Positions 32,288 to 43,975 of a stretch of DNA of 64,000 nucleotides are shown piece after piece. The translations under genes and the position numbers were made by a program. The DNA comes from Apostichopus japonicus (Eukaryota; Echinodermata; Holothuroidea; Aspidochirotida; Stichopodidae). The DNA lies in NCBI RefSeq assembly GCF_037975245.1, contig NC_092579.1:15448178-15512177 (forward strand). Reading direction: 5' to 3'. Each line of letters opens with the position of its first letter. Position 1 is the stretch's first letter. The notes below the pieces were generated by a model. That model ran no database searches. It had not been told where the DNA came from and was given only the letters and a program-made list of their open reading frames with translations.

Positions 32288-33224
32288 ACTATTAGGGAGG
32301 GTGAAAAACATGTATAAGTCTTGCTGGGGGTGAGGGGGGGGGGAGGAGAGACTTAGCACAGAAGAACACGAATATTGCGCAACAAGCTGTTCCGGATAGC
32401 ACATACACCTTTATCGGTGGAAAGTAGTATATCCGTGTTAAGTTACAATTTTTCAATTTTTTTCAGTTTTATTAATAGCAACGAAACCAGAATATAATAA
32501 ATAAGTAGAGATGATATGTCCTATCGAAAGTAATAAACCCGAAACTGAAACCATTGCTGGGTAAGTATGTCTTTGTTTTGTTAACGATCGTATTTCCTAT
32601 AAATAAAAATAATAAATAATAAAAAATTAATTCATCTCTTTTTCTTTGTTTTCATTTTATTGATATCGGATTTATGTTTATTTGGCATTTTCTCCATCGA
32701 CTATCCTATTGGAAATATCGAAAGTTCATGAAATGAGAATATTGGAAAATTCCCTTTCAACGTACCGAGGTTTCGTCAGTCAGGCATATGGAAGTGATAC
32801 AAATGTTTATAATATCATTTAGTGCAGAATTATGGCTTTTCCAAACGATTTGTCAATTTAGGATTCACACAGGCGTGACGCATGTGCAAATAGTGCATCC
32901 TGATATAATAAAACTGTACGCAACGTAACCAATATGGGCTATATCGCAAACGTACAGATCTTATTGGGGGGGGGGGGGTTATAGGGGCGGGGACCATGCG
33001 TTGTTGAAGCCGATTCCATATAAAGGGAGTCGGGAAGCTGAAGGGAAAAAAAAGAGAATAATATTAATGTAGTTAGACTAATTTTGTTTTGTTTTTTAAT
33101 GAGGTTGAAAAGGCAATATGGGCAACGTACACCGTCCCACACTCTCTTTACCTACACTGATTTACAATATTATGGGACTGATGCAGAAGGAAACTTACAG
33201 ATGCACTGATGAGAACAAAACAAT
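32288..33224. other. Intergenic, no gene seen
   Basis: AT-rich spacer with G-runs near 32335 and 32965. No feature was recognised. Confidence 0.45.
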
Positions 33225-33229
33225 ATTAC

Positions 33230-35140
33230 CAGGTGCGTATCCGGGGGGGCGTTGGGGCGCGCGCCCCCCGGGTAAGAAAAAGAGGAGAGAAAAAAAAGAG
33301 AAGAAAAAAGAGGGGGGAAAAGAGGAGGAGGAGAGGAAGGAAGGGAAAAGAAAAAGAAGAAAGAGAGAAAAAGGAGAAAAGGAGGGAGCAAAAGAAAAAC
33401 GCCAAGACACCGGGAAGAGAAAGAGGAACAGTGAAATCATTACAGCGCTGATCCCTATTATATAAACATGACCGGGTAGCCAGTGACGGATCGAGGACTT
33501 CGGAAGGGGCGTGCGCCTCATCCTACCCCTTACACCGACAAGTCCATTTTTTGACGTTTCCATTTTCCTCTCTCACTAATGTATCTAAATAAATACTATA
33601 TATGGTCTAACATAACGCGTGTGTGTATGGACGCCTTAAACAATTCTGCTATGAAACCAACTGTGGCTGGGCTCGAACTCGACCGAGTCGTCGGGGAACA
33701 TGACGATGACCCATTTCGGGAAGGGGCGACCGCCCCCCCACCCTCCGAGCATATTTTTGTTATGATATCGCTAGTAATTTCAAAATAGAAAATGCTTAGA
33801 TGCAATTTACAAGGCATGGGAAGTGTCATTTCCAGCGATCTGGGAGGCATTTTCGGCCAAAATTTTCTTGTGCGCTTCGCGCCAACTCGTGGTGGCGCGA
33901 AGCTTAGATAGTTTGTCTACAGGCTTCGCCCTCCCTTGGCAAATTATTTGCTACGCACCTGTTCGAATTGTAAAATAAACAGCAGATATCACATCATATC
34001 AGTGAGCACGAAAATGGCGGTTCCATGATGAACAGCCTCAAAACTGTCGATGTGGGTAGTCATATAGGAACCCAGTTTGATTTGGGGGGCTGTAACGACT
34101 TGCCCAATAAATATAACCTAATTTTTTTGCGCGCTCCGCGCGCGTTCAACATGTTAATGTCAATATAATTTAAGCAAGCATCGGTTATTACATCGAATGC
34201 TATTGTGTACCGTACGGTCTTTGGAAATTGCGCAGTATACCGCGGGATGCTTATGTGAACAACGAAATGTCTTATGTAGATGGAGAAAAAGCATGGAGGT
34301 CCAATTATGTCAAATTCTCTTTTACATTAGTAATGGCGAAATTAGTCAGCCAAGCTTAGAAGTTTATTATAATTATCAAGGAGATATTTTTTTCATTTCC
34401 TTTAGCTACATCATTGCAATTTATTTTTCTTTCATTAGGAGCCCCCCCCCCCCCCCGCCTCCTACGCCTATGTGTGTAGTGTTCGGTTTCGGAAATATCT
34501 GGTATTTTTTTTCATTTCCTTCAACCGAGTTGTATAGTAGCCGTTATAACAGGGTTTAATATTTGTACACCAATAAATTAACTGTATCTGAATTTTCGAA
34601 AATTTCCTTACCAACATTCTTCATCATACTTCCCTCTACTCATGTAATTTTGACCGGTCTGTTAGGGGTTGAAGGAGGTTTTTCTATATTGAATGTCCAT
34701 AGATGACATTTTTTTGCAACATTATGGGTATGTTTTGAAGTGAGTTTATTCACGAGAAATGTGCATTTTCAAATTCTGAACAAATAATGGGATGAAAACC
34801 TTGAAAAGTGGGGATGTCGGGTATTGTGGGCCGCGACGTAGAATCACCTACAAAAGCAATGATCCACAGGAAATGCGATGAGGTCGAACATGATTTGTGA
34901 CTGAAAAAAATCTTCAACAAGTGTATGGATGGAAAAAAAAAACTGTTGGGAAATACTTGATTCTCAGGCAAAAGTGTACATGTGGTTGGTCATTATCAAG
35001 CCCGAAAAGTGCCATTTCCGGTGATCTGGGGGGTATAAAAACCAGAAATTTTCTTGTACGCTGCGCGCCAACCGATGGTGGCGCTCCGCTTAGATAGTAA
35101 TTCGCGCCCTCCGGGTTAGAAAATCCTGGATACGCGCCTG
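33230..35140. mobile_element. Composite hAT-like element with CAGGTGCGTATCC/GGATACGCGCCTG ends (1.9 kb)
   Basis: The left end CAGGTGCGTATCC and the right end, whose reverse complement is CAGGCGCGTATCC, form terminal inverted repeats flanked by a 5-bp direct repeat ATTAC (33225-33229 and 35141-35145). Inside are a purine-rich AAG tract (33275-33425), a segment opening CAGTGACGGATCGAGGA (33480) that resembles another MITE end, an embedded truncated family-2 MITE (33700-33961), and a second copy of the family-2 core at 34998-35098. The outer pair may be one transposon or two unrelated ends; the small direct repeat favours one. Confidence 0.5.
33700..33961 (-). mobile_element. Family-2 MITE, truncated copy
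   Basis: In reverse orientation relative to the complete copy at 55550-55871, it shares GAGCATATTTTTGTTATGAT, ATCGCTAGTAATTT, the core CATTTCCAGCGATCTGGGAG and AAAATTTTCTTG, and ends TTGCTACGCACCTG at 33961. The core hairpin GCTTCGCGCCA...TGGCGCGAAGC is perfect in this copy. The other terminus is lost. Confidence 0.8.
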
Positions 35141-35269
35141 ATTACAAAACAGTTCTGAAAACAAATCAACGTCACATATTATTGATCATAGTATCATGAA
35201 ATATCTTTAAGTTTCCTTCCCGTTTTTTTTTCGCTTTTTTTTTTTACTTTAAAAAAAATAATTTAGCCT
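35141..35269. other. Short spacer with T- and A-runs
   Basis: Low-complexity sequence between the composite element and the hammerhead-like motif; it could be the A-rich edge of a retroelement. Confidence 0.3.
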
Positions 35270-35310
35270 CTGAAGAAGATCCTGCTATAAGATCGAAACG
35301 TCAGGCCAAC
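35270..35310 (+). other. Hammerhead-ribozyme-like motif with intact core
   Basis: CTGAAGA (35270-35276) fits CUGANGA; AGATC...AAGATC forms a short stem II around CTGCTATA; GAAA (35295-35298) follows, then CGTCAGGCC. This layout is that of the short hammerheads known in Penelope-like retroelements. A mutated homologue with the same flank (AGGCC, ACTTAC) lies on the minus strand at 14549-14590. Stems I and III are short or absent, so self-cleavage as a monomer is doubtful. Confidence 0.5.
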
Positions 35311-36809
35311 TTACTTTTACACGTCCTAGTATCTTGTAAACAACTGTCACAATGGCGATTCCTATATCAACCGTAAAAACGTTAAGGCTGGAAAAATATG
35401 AAATACACTGCAGACTCGATGTCTTGTTGACGTCATCTTGATCAAAAACAGAAACAAGTGACACATTTTCAGGAAAGATGTTTAATTAACGAAAAAAGGT
35501 TAAATGATACTGTAATCTCTATACCTTAGCTATAGAGCTTAGTTTAGCGATCTGTCATTATTGTGCAAAGCAATGAAGAAGGGAAAAATGACTTCTTTGT
35601 TTTGTTTGGTTTGACTTTCTCGTTAGGCACCGTTTTATGTGTAGGCTGCAGAATGTGTGGATTTTTTTTTTATGTGGTAACAAAACATTTTGTTAAAAAG
35701 AAAGATAGAAAAACAAAGACCCTGTGAAATTTCTCGATTTTTATAAAAGGATGACTTTTAGGCACAAACTGAATTTTAGATATGTTGTGGACCATTAAAA
35801 ACACCAACATTAGTACAAGTTGTACTTCTAGGCTGAGTTTTGAATTTTGGAGAATTGACACTTTTAAACATCCGAGGGTTGATCACTTAAAGTGATTGGA
35901 TCTCATTAGTCGTATACACAACCCTATATAGCCTACGTCAGTTCCTTAGATGCATGCCGCACAAGGTTTGACGAGGGAACAATATGATATTTTATGACAA
36001 AAGACATGTTTACAGCGTAGTAAAAAAAAATGTCACGAACAAATGGTATTGTGGGTTTGCAGTCATTCAGTTATTGGAATTCGCAAACAATGGATTAATA
36101 TTAATGGATTAATATTTATAGCTGCATCGAAGAACTGTCTTCATCATCATCCATTTAGCCTTAAATGAGCATTCGAATGTTTTAAGCATATCTTTTAATG
36201 CTCACTTGAAAATCAGAATGGCTTTAAATGCGTTACAGGTAATTTTTGTGCTTTCTTTTTGTCATGGACTATGGAATTTCTAGACTAAAATTCTGCACGA
36301 TGTCATCTTATAAGCGTTATTTTTTTTAAAAGAAATTTGATACGTACTAATAATTTCGACATTTCGCAGTCATCTTTGAAGTATAATCTAGACTCTAAAA
36401 GTTTGATGTCATTTGTTTTGGGTATTAACTGATCAATTTTCATAATTTTGTATAAAAAATATAGCCAACTATTAAGCCATGGTCTGACCACATTTTCAAA
36501 ACATTTCCATGTATATCTTTGCCTATCAAACTAACGATTACTATCACACTGTAATTACTCGCTGTACCATGTAGGCCTATATCAATTCACGTTTAAAGAT
36601 AAAAATCGCATCGTGCCACCTTTAACCTCAAAAGAATAAACACTGAATCTTACCATCAGAAGCACCATCGACGATTCAAATCGAGCAAAATATTTTCATT
36701 TGTTTACAAGCTCACTACTGGACTCTACAAAACGTAGCTTATCGAAGTCGATTAGTATACAGCATTGCATAATTAGAGGTTTACATGTTTGTAGAGTGCA
36801 TGATACATA
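35311..36809. other. Intergenic, no gene seen
   Basis: AT-rich sequence without recognisable exons, transposon ends or tandem structure. Confidence 0.45.
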
Positions 36810-36817
36810 CATACATA

Positions 36818-37190
36818 CAAGGGCGTAGGAACCGGGGGGCTGGGGGCGCCAGCCCCCCCCCCAGTGAAAAATATGGAGGGGCGGAAGTATCATTCCAACC
36901 CCCCCCCCGCGCCGCAAGTCAGAAAACCCCTTTTTCATTTCCAAATGAGAAAAAAACTCATTTCGAACACCAAATTGCATCTAAGGCCAGGTGAAAATGC
37001 AAAATTATAAACAAAATGGAGTGGGTGGGTTGAAGTGTGCTATATTGCACCAAATTGCATCTGAGGCCACCTGGAAATTCCAAAAAATTCCAAAGGGGAG
37101 GGGGACACCCCCTCCCCTTAGACCCCTCCCCCAGGCCGGCCATCAGTCCTCAGCCCCCCCCCCACTCAAAAGTACCTTCCTACGCCACTG
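36818..37190 (+). mobile_element. hAT-type MITE, family 1, copy B (373 bp)
   Basis: Starts CAAGGGCGTAGGAACCGG and ends CCTTCCTACGCCACTG. A perfect 8-bp duplication CATACATA (36810-36817 and 37191-37198) flanks it; the target was a short CATA microsatellite. The interior is nearly colinear with copy A at 18.7 kb, including GAAAACCCCTTTTTCATTTC and the CCAAATTGCATCTRAGGCCA blocks. Confidence 0.92.
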
Positions 37191-37198
37191 CATACATA

Positions 37199-38433
37199 CA
37201 TACATACATGATAGGTGTACAAGATACCAAGTAAACAACTAGTTAAAAAGTATCGAAAAAGACAGATTAAAAAAACACAGACGATATCAAGAAACCAGGC
37301 TGAGAAACTTCTTCTAGGAATCGTTGTCCGATGAAGTATCAAACAGGGTACAAAGTGTCCTGTACATGTTGGTAATTATCCCCGCGGATCAAGCCCACCA
37401 TGCAGAGGTATAGTTTAGGGTCATGTTCATAACTGTCGGATGCATTTACAGCAACAACAGGAAGTACCTATTGTCTTTGTGCTTGGTCAGATATTTAAAT
37501 TAGTATAATGTGTGATTTCAGGAGTTCTTTAAAAAGGAAACCAAAAGTGATATCCTCCTCAGAAATAAAAGAGAAACATTTCCTGTAGATTGTGTTTCAT
37601 ACTTATAAAATAGGATTAAGCTAAGAAATATATTGTGTCGTGATATCACATGATAGAAACTGATCTACGATGGCTATCTCTTTTTTTTTTGCTACGAGTA
37701 TATACAGGAAGATCAATGTCATAAAATAAATATTGATAAAAAATATATATAATATATATATAGAAAATATATATCATTTCATTTATTTTTGTTCTTTCAC
37801 AACATAAGTATGACATAAAACATAGAAGGAGATAAGACACACAAAAAAACTTGTGAAAGGAAGTGTACTTTAAAAAAACCTATAGGGCTTTTCGGGTAAT
37901 GACACTCCATGAAAAAAGTCACACAGAGCTTTACAATTAGAAAAGTGAACTAAAAACAAACAGAACCAACCTCTTCTCCTCCCTTCCGGCCTCACCCACC
38001 CCTCCCCTTCCCTTCCCAGTTAGAATAAGTACAAGCAATTATTGAGTAGTACTTGTAGACAAAAACCAATTCGCAGTTCTAGTATACATGTTGATGAAAC
38101 GCTTTTGTAAGCTTTATCTAAAAGCTCAGTATCTCGTCATCTCAGTACATTAAATCAGTACATGTAGGTACGAGATAATTATCGGCTAATATAAACATCA
38201 GTAAACATAGGGAGGGGATGATAAGATCCATTACCCAATAAAGGATGACCTAGGCACAGAATTAAGATTGATATGTTGTCGCTTATGTCCCTTTAAACAG
38301 CCGAAGACCATCAATAAAGTGACTGGGTTATTTAGTTTAATGCACGGATTCATAGGTACATTAGGCCTCTGCCCCCACGCCAACTTGGGTCGCGAGCTTG
38401 CATTACCTGCATTATTTGCCCCCTAGATATTGT
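37199..38433. other. Intergenic, no gene seen
   Basis: AT-rich spacer with a TATA-rich stretch near 37740-37775. No gene seen. Confidence 0.45.
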
Positions 38434-38649
38434 ACCATCTCGACAAGATGACAAAATTCGGAAAATTGACGTTTTGACGAGATAACGGATCTCGTCAATG
38501 CATCAATTTTCTGAATTTTGTCATCTTGTCGAGATGGTATACGTAGTAAATGTGCAACTCGTCAATTTGCAGAAAATTGATGCATTGACGAGATCCGTTA
38601 TCTCGTCAAAACGTCAATTTTCCGAATTTTGTCATCTTGTCGAGATGGT
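38434..38649. repeat. Long near-perfect palindrome (80-bp arms, 56-bp loop)
   Basis: The arm 38434-38513 (ACCATCTCGACAAGATGACA...) is the exact reverse complement of 38570-38649. Internal blocks include GACGAGATAACGGATCTCGT. Transcribed, it would form a very stable 80-bp RNA hairpin. It is most simply a MITE or foldback element, although flanking target duplications were not identified. Confidence 0.92.
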
Positions 38650-38815
38650 AGTAAGTGTGCAACTCGTCAATTTGCAGAAAACTGTTGCATTGACGAGATC
38701 CGTTATCTCGTCAAAACGTCAATTTTCTGAATTTTGTCACGTTACCATATCTCGTCAACTCGTCAATTTGCAGATAATTGTCGTTTTGTCAAGTTGGTAA
38801 CTCGTCAATGCAATG
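38498..38815. repeat. Tandem array built from one palindrome arm
   Basis: Segments containing AACTCGTCAATTTGCAGA, TGACGAGATCCGTTATCTCG and AATTTTGTCATCTTGTCGAG recur at 38554, 38661 and 38756, with decay to the right. The last copies are truncated. A 100-aa open frame spans the array only because the unit happens to stay in frame. Confidence 0.75.
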
Positions 38816-39419
38816 TCCCTTCTACGCTTCCGTAACTGACAGACACTGTAGTTACTGTGTTCGTTCGTGAAATTGTAACCACTTTTCCAGTAGCAATGTT
38901 AATCTACTATATAAAAAGCCTGAACCAAAACGGACCGTAAAACTGCCACAATGAAAGAAAGAACATCCAGTTTTTTGTTAGTTTTTTTGAGACGTTGTTC
39001 TGGATTATTCCACCGATTTGCTGAAAATATACGGCAACCGTCTATCAGTTTGACTCACGACCTTTACAAAAAATATAATTCACAGCATTTTCCTTGAGGA
39101 AACTGGTAAAATCATCGATGAAATCATATAGCAAAATTGATAGAAATACACCAGTGACCAAAATTAGCGGGATCGTCATCACCTTTATCTTTTTTAATAA
39201 CATTCATGCTCTTTACCTTCGCGGATTTGAATCCGAATATCTCATTTTCTCAAAGCTCAGATTTTTTCCTTCAAAAATAAGATCTTTAATTTCAATATGT
39301 GAATGACCAAATGATCAGATATGTAATTATTAAACTAATGTAGCTAAATCTGAGTACCGAGTGGTCAGATACTTAGGCCTACATGATTATTTAATAATTG
39401 TACTCCGAGAGGCAATATC
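38816..39419. other. Intergenic, no gene seen
   Basis: No exon, repeat boundary or RNA gene recognised. Confidence 0.45.
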
Positions 39420-39423
39420 TTAA

Positions 39424-39784
39424 AGGCATTGAAGACTCGCCCCAAACCGCGTGCCGCGCTCTGAAAAAGTTAACTTTCTCTTGCTTACAAGTGAACTTTT
39501 CTGCTTGTCGCTACAAAATGCAGACAGTAATGAAACGTGATACCTTGTTATCTTTAGCTGGACCTGAGATGTCCATCGCTGTATCGTTTGTACACTGTGC
39601 TGTGGGTATTGACCGCAGCTGTATGTACTGACTGTACACTAGTGTCTAATTACCGAAGGTAGCAAGCTGTGTGCGTATTGTCTGGGACCGATGGTGGTGT
39701 TTAACACTTCTGTTACACCTCATTCGAAACTAGGTCAGATTACCGGCATTTAGACGTTTCTTTTTGCGCGAGTCTTCACACCCT
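39424..39784. mobile_element. TTAA-flanked MITE (piggyBac/Kolobok-like), 361 bp
   Basis: TTAA occurs immediately outside both ends (39420-39423 and 39785-39788). The left end reads AGGCATTGAAGACTCGC after TTAA; the reverse complement of the right end reads AGGGTGTGAAGACTCGC, a matching inverted repeat with three differences. TTAA duplication is typical of piggyBac and Kolobok superfamilies. No transposase inside. Confidence 0.6.
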
Positions 39785-39788
39785 TTAA

Positions 39789-40952
39789 TGTTAAGATAAT
39801 GTGCGGTACCATCTGACAATAAAACTATACATAGCCACAAAAGCATTACAAACCTAACATATCCAATTCAGTATCACATTGTCAACTCAACATGACAATG
39901 TCATTTTTAAAGGTCAAGGGACATCCAGAGTTGACTTTCAATAATGTAAAACTTTACAATTCTAATGTTAAGGAAAACCCAACTCCTCGTCCATTTTCCA
40001 TCTCCAAAGGGGTACTGGAAATTGGTAACAAGTACTATTACGTAATAGTTTTCGTGATGTCACGGGGGAAGCGCAGAAGAGGGCAAACATGTAACTGTTC
40101 TGCGCATTGTATTGAGTATGGTGAAATCTTTAACTAGCGAAAATAAGACCTTCCTCAACCGTCAGTTACAAGAAAGTTAAGATTGGGATTTAGGTAAAAA
40201 ATCACAGATTGGTATATAAGGCATCAAACAAAACATTGAATGACTTCTTTTTTTCAAAAATTCCTTTGCATTTTTCTCCTATCAACCAACAAAAACTCCG
40301 CATAAAATCGGCTAAATTGCCTCGGTTAGGAAAGTAGAAAACAAATGACGCCATCCGTTGCTACCTTGCACATACAGTTGGTATCCTCACACTAATACGC
40401 ATACACAGAATGCATAGCTGGCTCACATATATTGAAACAATCGTGGAACTCCAAATTTGGAGTATAAGGTTTTGATACATGTAGCTTCTTAATCTGTGCA
40501 TGTTTGAATGTTATCTGCTACGTGTCTCGTGACCTTTAGACACTCCAGACAGTAATTTTATAACATTAGTCAAACACACAGTGTGTACAGTACGGTAGCT
40601 TATTATGTACTATGTATCGTTAGGGGTATAACTGTGGTGCAAACTAAACTGCTCATCGCCCGATTGAATATCACACCAGGTTATAGGTTAATTCCCATTT
40701 TCCTACCATTGCAGAGAAAGGCCTTCATCTTTCTAAGACAACCTATACAACAAGTGTAGCACAAATCCAGGTAAGACGAAGGTGATTACCTAGCTGTACA
40801 AGTGCTGCTTGAGGAGGAGGACTTGGCTGATCAAACTGCCTCCGCGAATGTCCTATGACTGTGATTTCGGGGGGACACCCCAAATTGGCTTCAAAAGTGT
40901 CCGACAAAATGGATCGTAGCCACTTTATATCACAAGTTTCAGTATTTGACTG

Positions 40953-40983
<31 letters not shown>

Positions 40984-42099
40984 AACAAAGGTGCACATCT
41001 CAACTGATGTATTCGGAATTACTGACCAAGCTGTTAGTGCGAAGCCTCACCCAATTAAGTTAGCAACTTGTAAAGTTATAAAAGTAGGCTACATATTAAC
41101 ATATTGAATAATTTGTTATAGAGAAGACAGTGCCATTAAGTTATAGAGAGTAGGTCTGAAATACAGTACTCTCCAGTCCATTATCTGCTTATGCGGGAAG
41201 TTTCATGTACCCTTAGGTAATCGGTTCTTTGTTCCGAAGGGGTACTGCAGATGTAACCATAACAGCTTGTTAGTATAACATATGTGATTGAAAATGTTAC
41301 TTTACAACATGCAAGGTAGAATTATTGCAGATAAAAAAGTTTGATAATATAACTGATTAGATTCGATTAGAATTCTTTGCCAACAAAATTTTTACATGAC
41401 ATTTTTTTTATCAGAATATTCGATTGTCCTAACATTAATGGCACACAGACGGATACCACCAAGAAAACTTATTGGGGGAGTCATTGCATTTTGTTTAATA
41501 AAAAAAGAGATAAAATATATAAATCTGAAAATGGTTAATTCCACAGAAACCAATAGAAAGTACAGACTGCATGTTGAACACTGATTGGTTGTTTGTGGGC
41601 AGGGAGGTTTTAGAGATGGAGAAACAGCGCTCTCTCCCTTCCTCTCTTCAGAAAATAACTGCCTCTCAATAGGTCCTTATAGTTAGTTTACTGGGATTTT
41701 GACGCACCTAAAATAATGATGTAAAGTATATTGGACAATAGTATGAATATGCCTTTTTAGACTATGCCCATCTGTTTGGAGACCAGGGGTGTGACCATGG
41801 GGTTATTGATCCGGTTATGGACTCTAAGGATCTCCACCCCCCCCCCCCCCAACCCTCCAGGTCTAAAGGTCTCAAGATTGTTCTGATTACAGCGTTTAAA
41901 CCTTTGTGTGAAGTGAACATCTAACTCCAAACACTCCCCCCCCCCCCCCTCACGTTGATCAGCACCTGAAAAACGACATTGACCACAGCTTTTTCATGTG
42001 ACATCCTACAGTCACACAATCAATATTTTCGCAATTTGTTTGTTTTTTACAAGAAATATCTTCTTCTTTTTTTTGTCTCTTGTCTTGATGGTTACAGAT
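39789..42099. other. Region upstream of the sulfotransferase-like gene
   Basis: No clear exon was found. It contains a GT microsatellite (40957-40983) and C-runs near 41832 and 41936. A splice-acceptor-like GTTACAG ends at 42097, three bases before the start codon used for the next gene, so an upstream noncoding exon may lie in this interval. Confidence 0.45.
40957..40983. repeat. GT dinucleotide microsatellite
   Basis: A pure GT run of about 13 units. Confidence 0.95.
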
Positions 42100-43406
42100 A
42101 TGGCACAAAACGAGAAGGAGCAAGCTCTGCGTATATTCGTGTGGATTGTTCCTAGAGTAAACAGCACCGCTTTCTTAAAGTGTATGAGCTGCGTAGATGA
42201 CACTGCGGTTTGGATGGAACCCTACATGACCACTCACTTGAACAAGACATTGTTTAACCCAGAGTACAAGAAAGATGACCAGAACGCCCAACGATACAGA
42301 GCTTCCATGGAGAAAACTATGCAAAGACCCGAAACATTGGCGATGATGAAAGAAAGCTTGGCTATGGCCGATGAATTTTCAAATATAACTGATCAAGCTA
42401 CTTTTACGTAAGTAAGGTTTCAGAGTGGGCTAGGGGAATAGAGGGGAGGAGGGTCGGGTAGGTTAGGGTAGGGTAGGGTAGTCTACGTGACGTTACGTAA
42501 ATGTGGGATATACATATGCCTCATATAATGTGCCATTTTACATCTAAAATGTATTCTTTTTATGGGGTGGGACCATTATAGACCCCACTACAAGCGAATC
42601 GACTTTAATGAACCCAGATGTTCTGAGATTGACAGTACGAAAAATTCTAACACCATGGCTGACCATGCACGACGATGGCCATTACTGAATTAACTTGAAT
42701 GAAATCATTTTAATGAAATTCCTAGTTTAATTTTATCTCCCCTCTCAGTGATTCCTGGGTGAAGAAACAACTGGAAACCGAAGATCCTGGTAAGAAGTTC
42801 ATCTTTATAAAAGATCAATCCTTTGCAATCTTCGACCAACTTGACAGTCTACCCGAAGGTGTCCCCACCAGACACGTCTTTCTAATACGTCACCCAAAGG
42901 AAGTGTACACCTCCTGGAAGAACGTAGCCACCACTCTAGCTGATCCCTCAAACCCGATACCCTGGGACGAATGTCATGCAGCGAATGACGCCTTCCTCAT
43001 ACCAGTTTCAGAATTCTACCAAACCCATCACAATTTATGGAAACACGTGAAGGAACATTTGGATCCAGATGCTGTAATCATAGATGGCCATGACCTCACA
43101 AGTAACCCGGATGTAGTGCTGCGAAAACTTTTTGAGAATCTCGGCATTCCTTACAAGCCCTCCTACCTGGAATGGAGTGGAGACCCACAGTCGGTCTATT
43201 CATCTTGGAGAGGTTCCAATTTCGTCGTCTTTGTCTGTTCTAACACAGTCAATATATCTAGGGCGGTTAATTGTTCCAAGTTTGACCCCCCAAAACACCC
43301 AAGAGGTGTAGCAAACCCAAAATGGAAAGTTACAGACGAATTGAAAGAGTACATAGAAAGTGCCATGCCGCTATATGAAGAGATGTTTGCAAATCGATTA
43401 ATGTAG
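42100..43406 (+). CDS. Sulfotransferase-like P-loop protein, two exons
   Basis: Exon 1 coding 42100-42407 and exon 2 42749-43406, joined by a GT/AG intron (phase 2), give 321 aa. The N-terminal RIFVWIVPRVNSTAF (residues 11-25) corresponds to the PAPS 5'-phosphosulfate loop, and HVFLIRHPKEVYTSW (145-159) to the 3'-phosphate-binding block, with R150 and S158 at the expected spacing. KDQSFAIFD (124-132) precedes it. The layout fits the cytoplasmic sulfotransferase-like proteins of marine invertebrates, often mislabelled in databases as aminotransferase-like. The C-terminal third carries a stretch around VVFVCSNTVNISRAVNCSKF that looks unlike the rest and might be a retained or shifted segment. 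The substrate cannot be inferred. ATG 42100 is preferred over the upstream in-frame ATG at 41998 because an acceptor-like AG lies at 42096-42097 and the upstream residues are hydrophobic low-complexity sequence. Confidence 0.85.
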
Positions 43407-43774
43407 TTCTTGTTTGAATCGTTTTAATTGTAATACTATCCTGTAATTGTCTGAGGGTTGCGCAATTCCCTAGCAACCAATGATATATACCTATTAGGTA
43501 CAATTTGTACAAAAAGGTTGTTTGCTTTCAGTAAATAATATCAAGTACAGCCGTAGAGGCTATTTTATATGGTATAAGGGGGAATTAAGAGGGGGGGGGG
43601 ACATACGACCTTGTATGAGTGGTGGGTAGGAGGAGCAGGAGGGAAAGAGAGAGCACAAACCCGCATTTCTCTACTACGCATGTAAGTTTACTGATATAAC
43701 TACTATATATGTGTATCTATCTACTTCTCTATATGTTACGTTATCACAAGCTACCCTAACCGTCTGACTATATT
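43407..43774. other. 3' flank of the sulfotransferase-like gene
   Basis: Probable 3' UTR plus spacer before the U2-like array. There is a G-run at 43592-43600. If the first array unit is transcribed like a snRNA gene its proximal promoter should lie in the last 100 bp of this interval, but no element could be assigned. Confidence 0.4.
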
Positions 43775-43975
43775 ATCACGCTTCTCGGCCTTTTGGCTAA
43801 GATCAAGTGTAGTATCTTTTCCCTTTCGAGGGGAATGATGATGCACACCCGACGATGATCACACAGCCACAGTCCCGATGCAAGGGGACTGGGGTTGAGA
43901 GCGGATCAGTCGTTTGGTAGTTTGGTTTTCGTGCCCGCCAGATTCTTTCCTGGGCGACTTTTCTAATAAAAAACC
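43775..43975 (+). ncRNA. U2-like RNA unit, most complete copy (possibly pseudogene)
   Basis: The only unit with a nearly complete U2 5' domain. It differs from canonical U2 by an extra AC near the start and diverges completely after about 45 nt. It could be a SINE source gene, a U2-derived pseudogene or a divergent snRNA. A functional spliceosomal U2 is unlikely because the Sm site and stems III/IV are not recognisable. Confidence 0.45.

Noticed and set aside
33118-33563. Lys/Glu- and Phe/Ser-rich frames on both strands
   Set aside because: The DNA is a purine-rich low-complexity tract inside a transposon; the non-repetitive part matches MITE-end sequence.
38498-38800. 100-aa repetitive open frame
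   Set aside because: Translation of the palindrome-derived tandem array; no coding signature.
39398-39631. 77-aa frame with cysteine-containing segments
   Set aside because: It overlaps the end of the TTAA-flanked MITE and is not conserved in any way I recognise.
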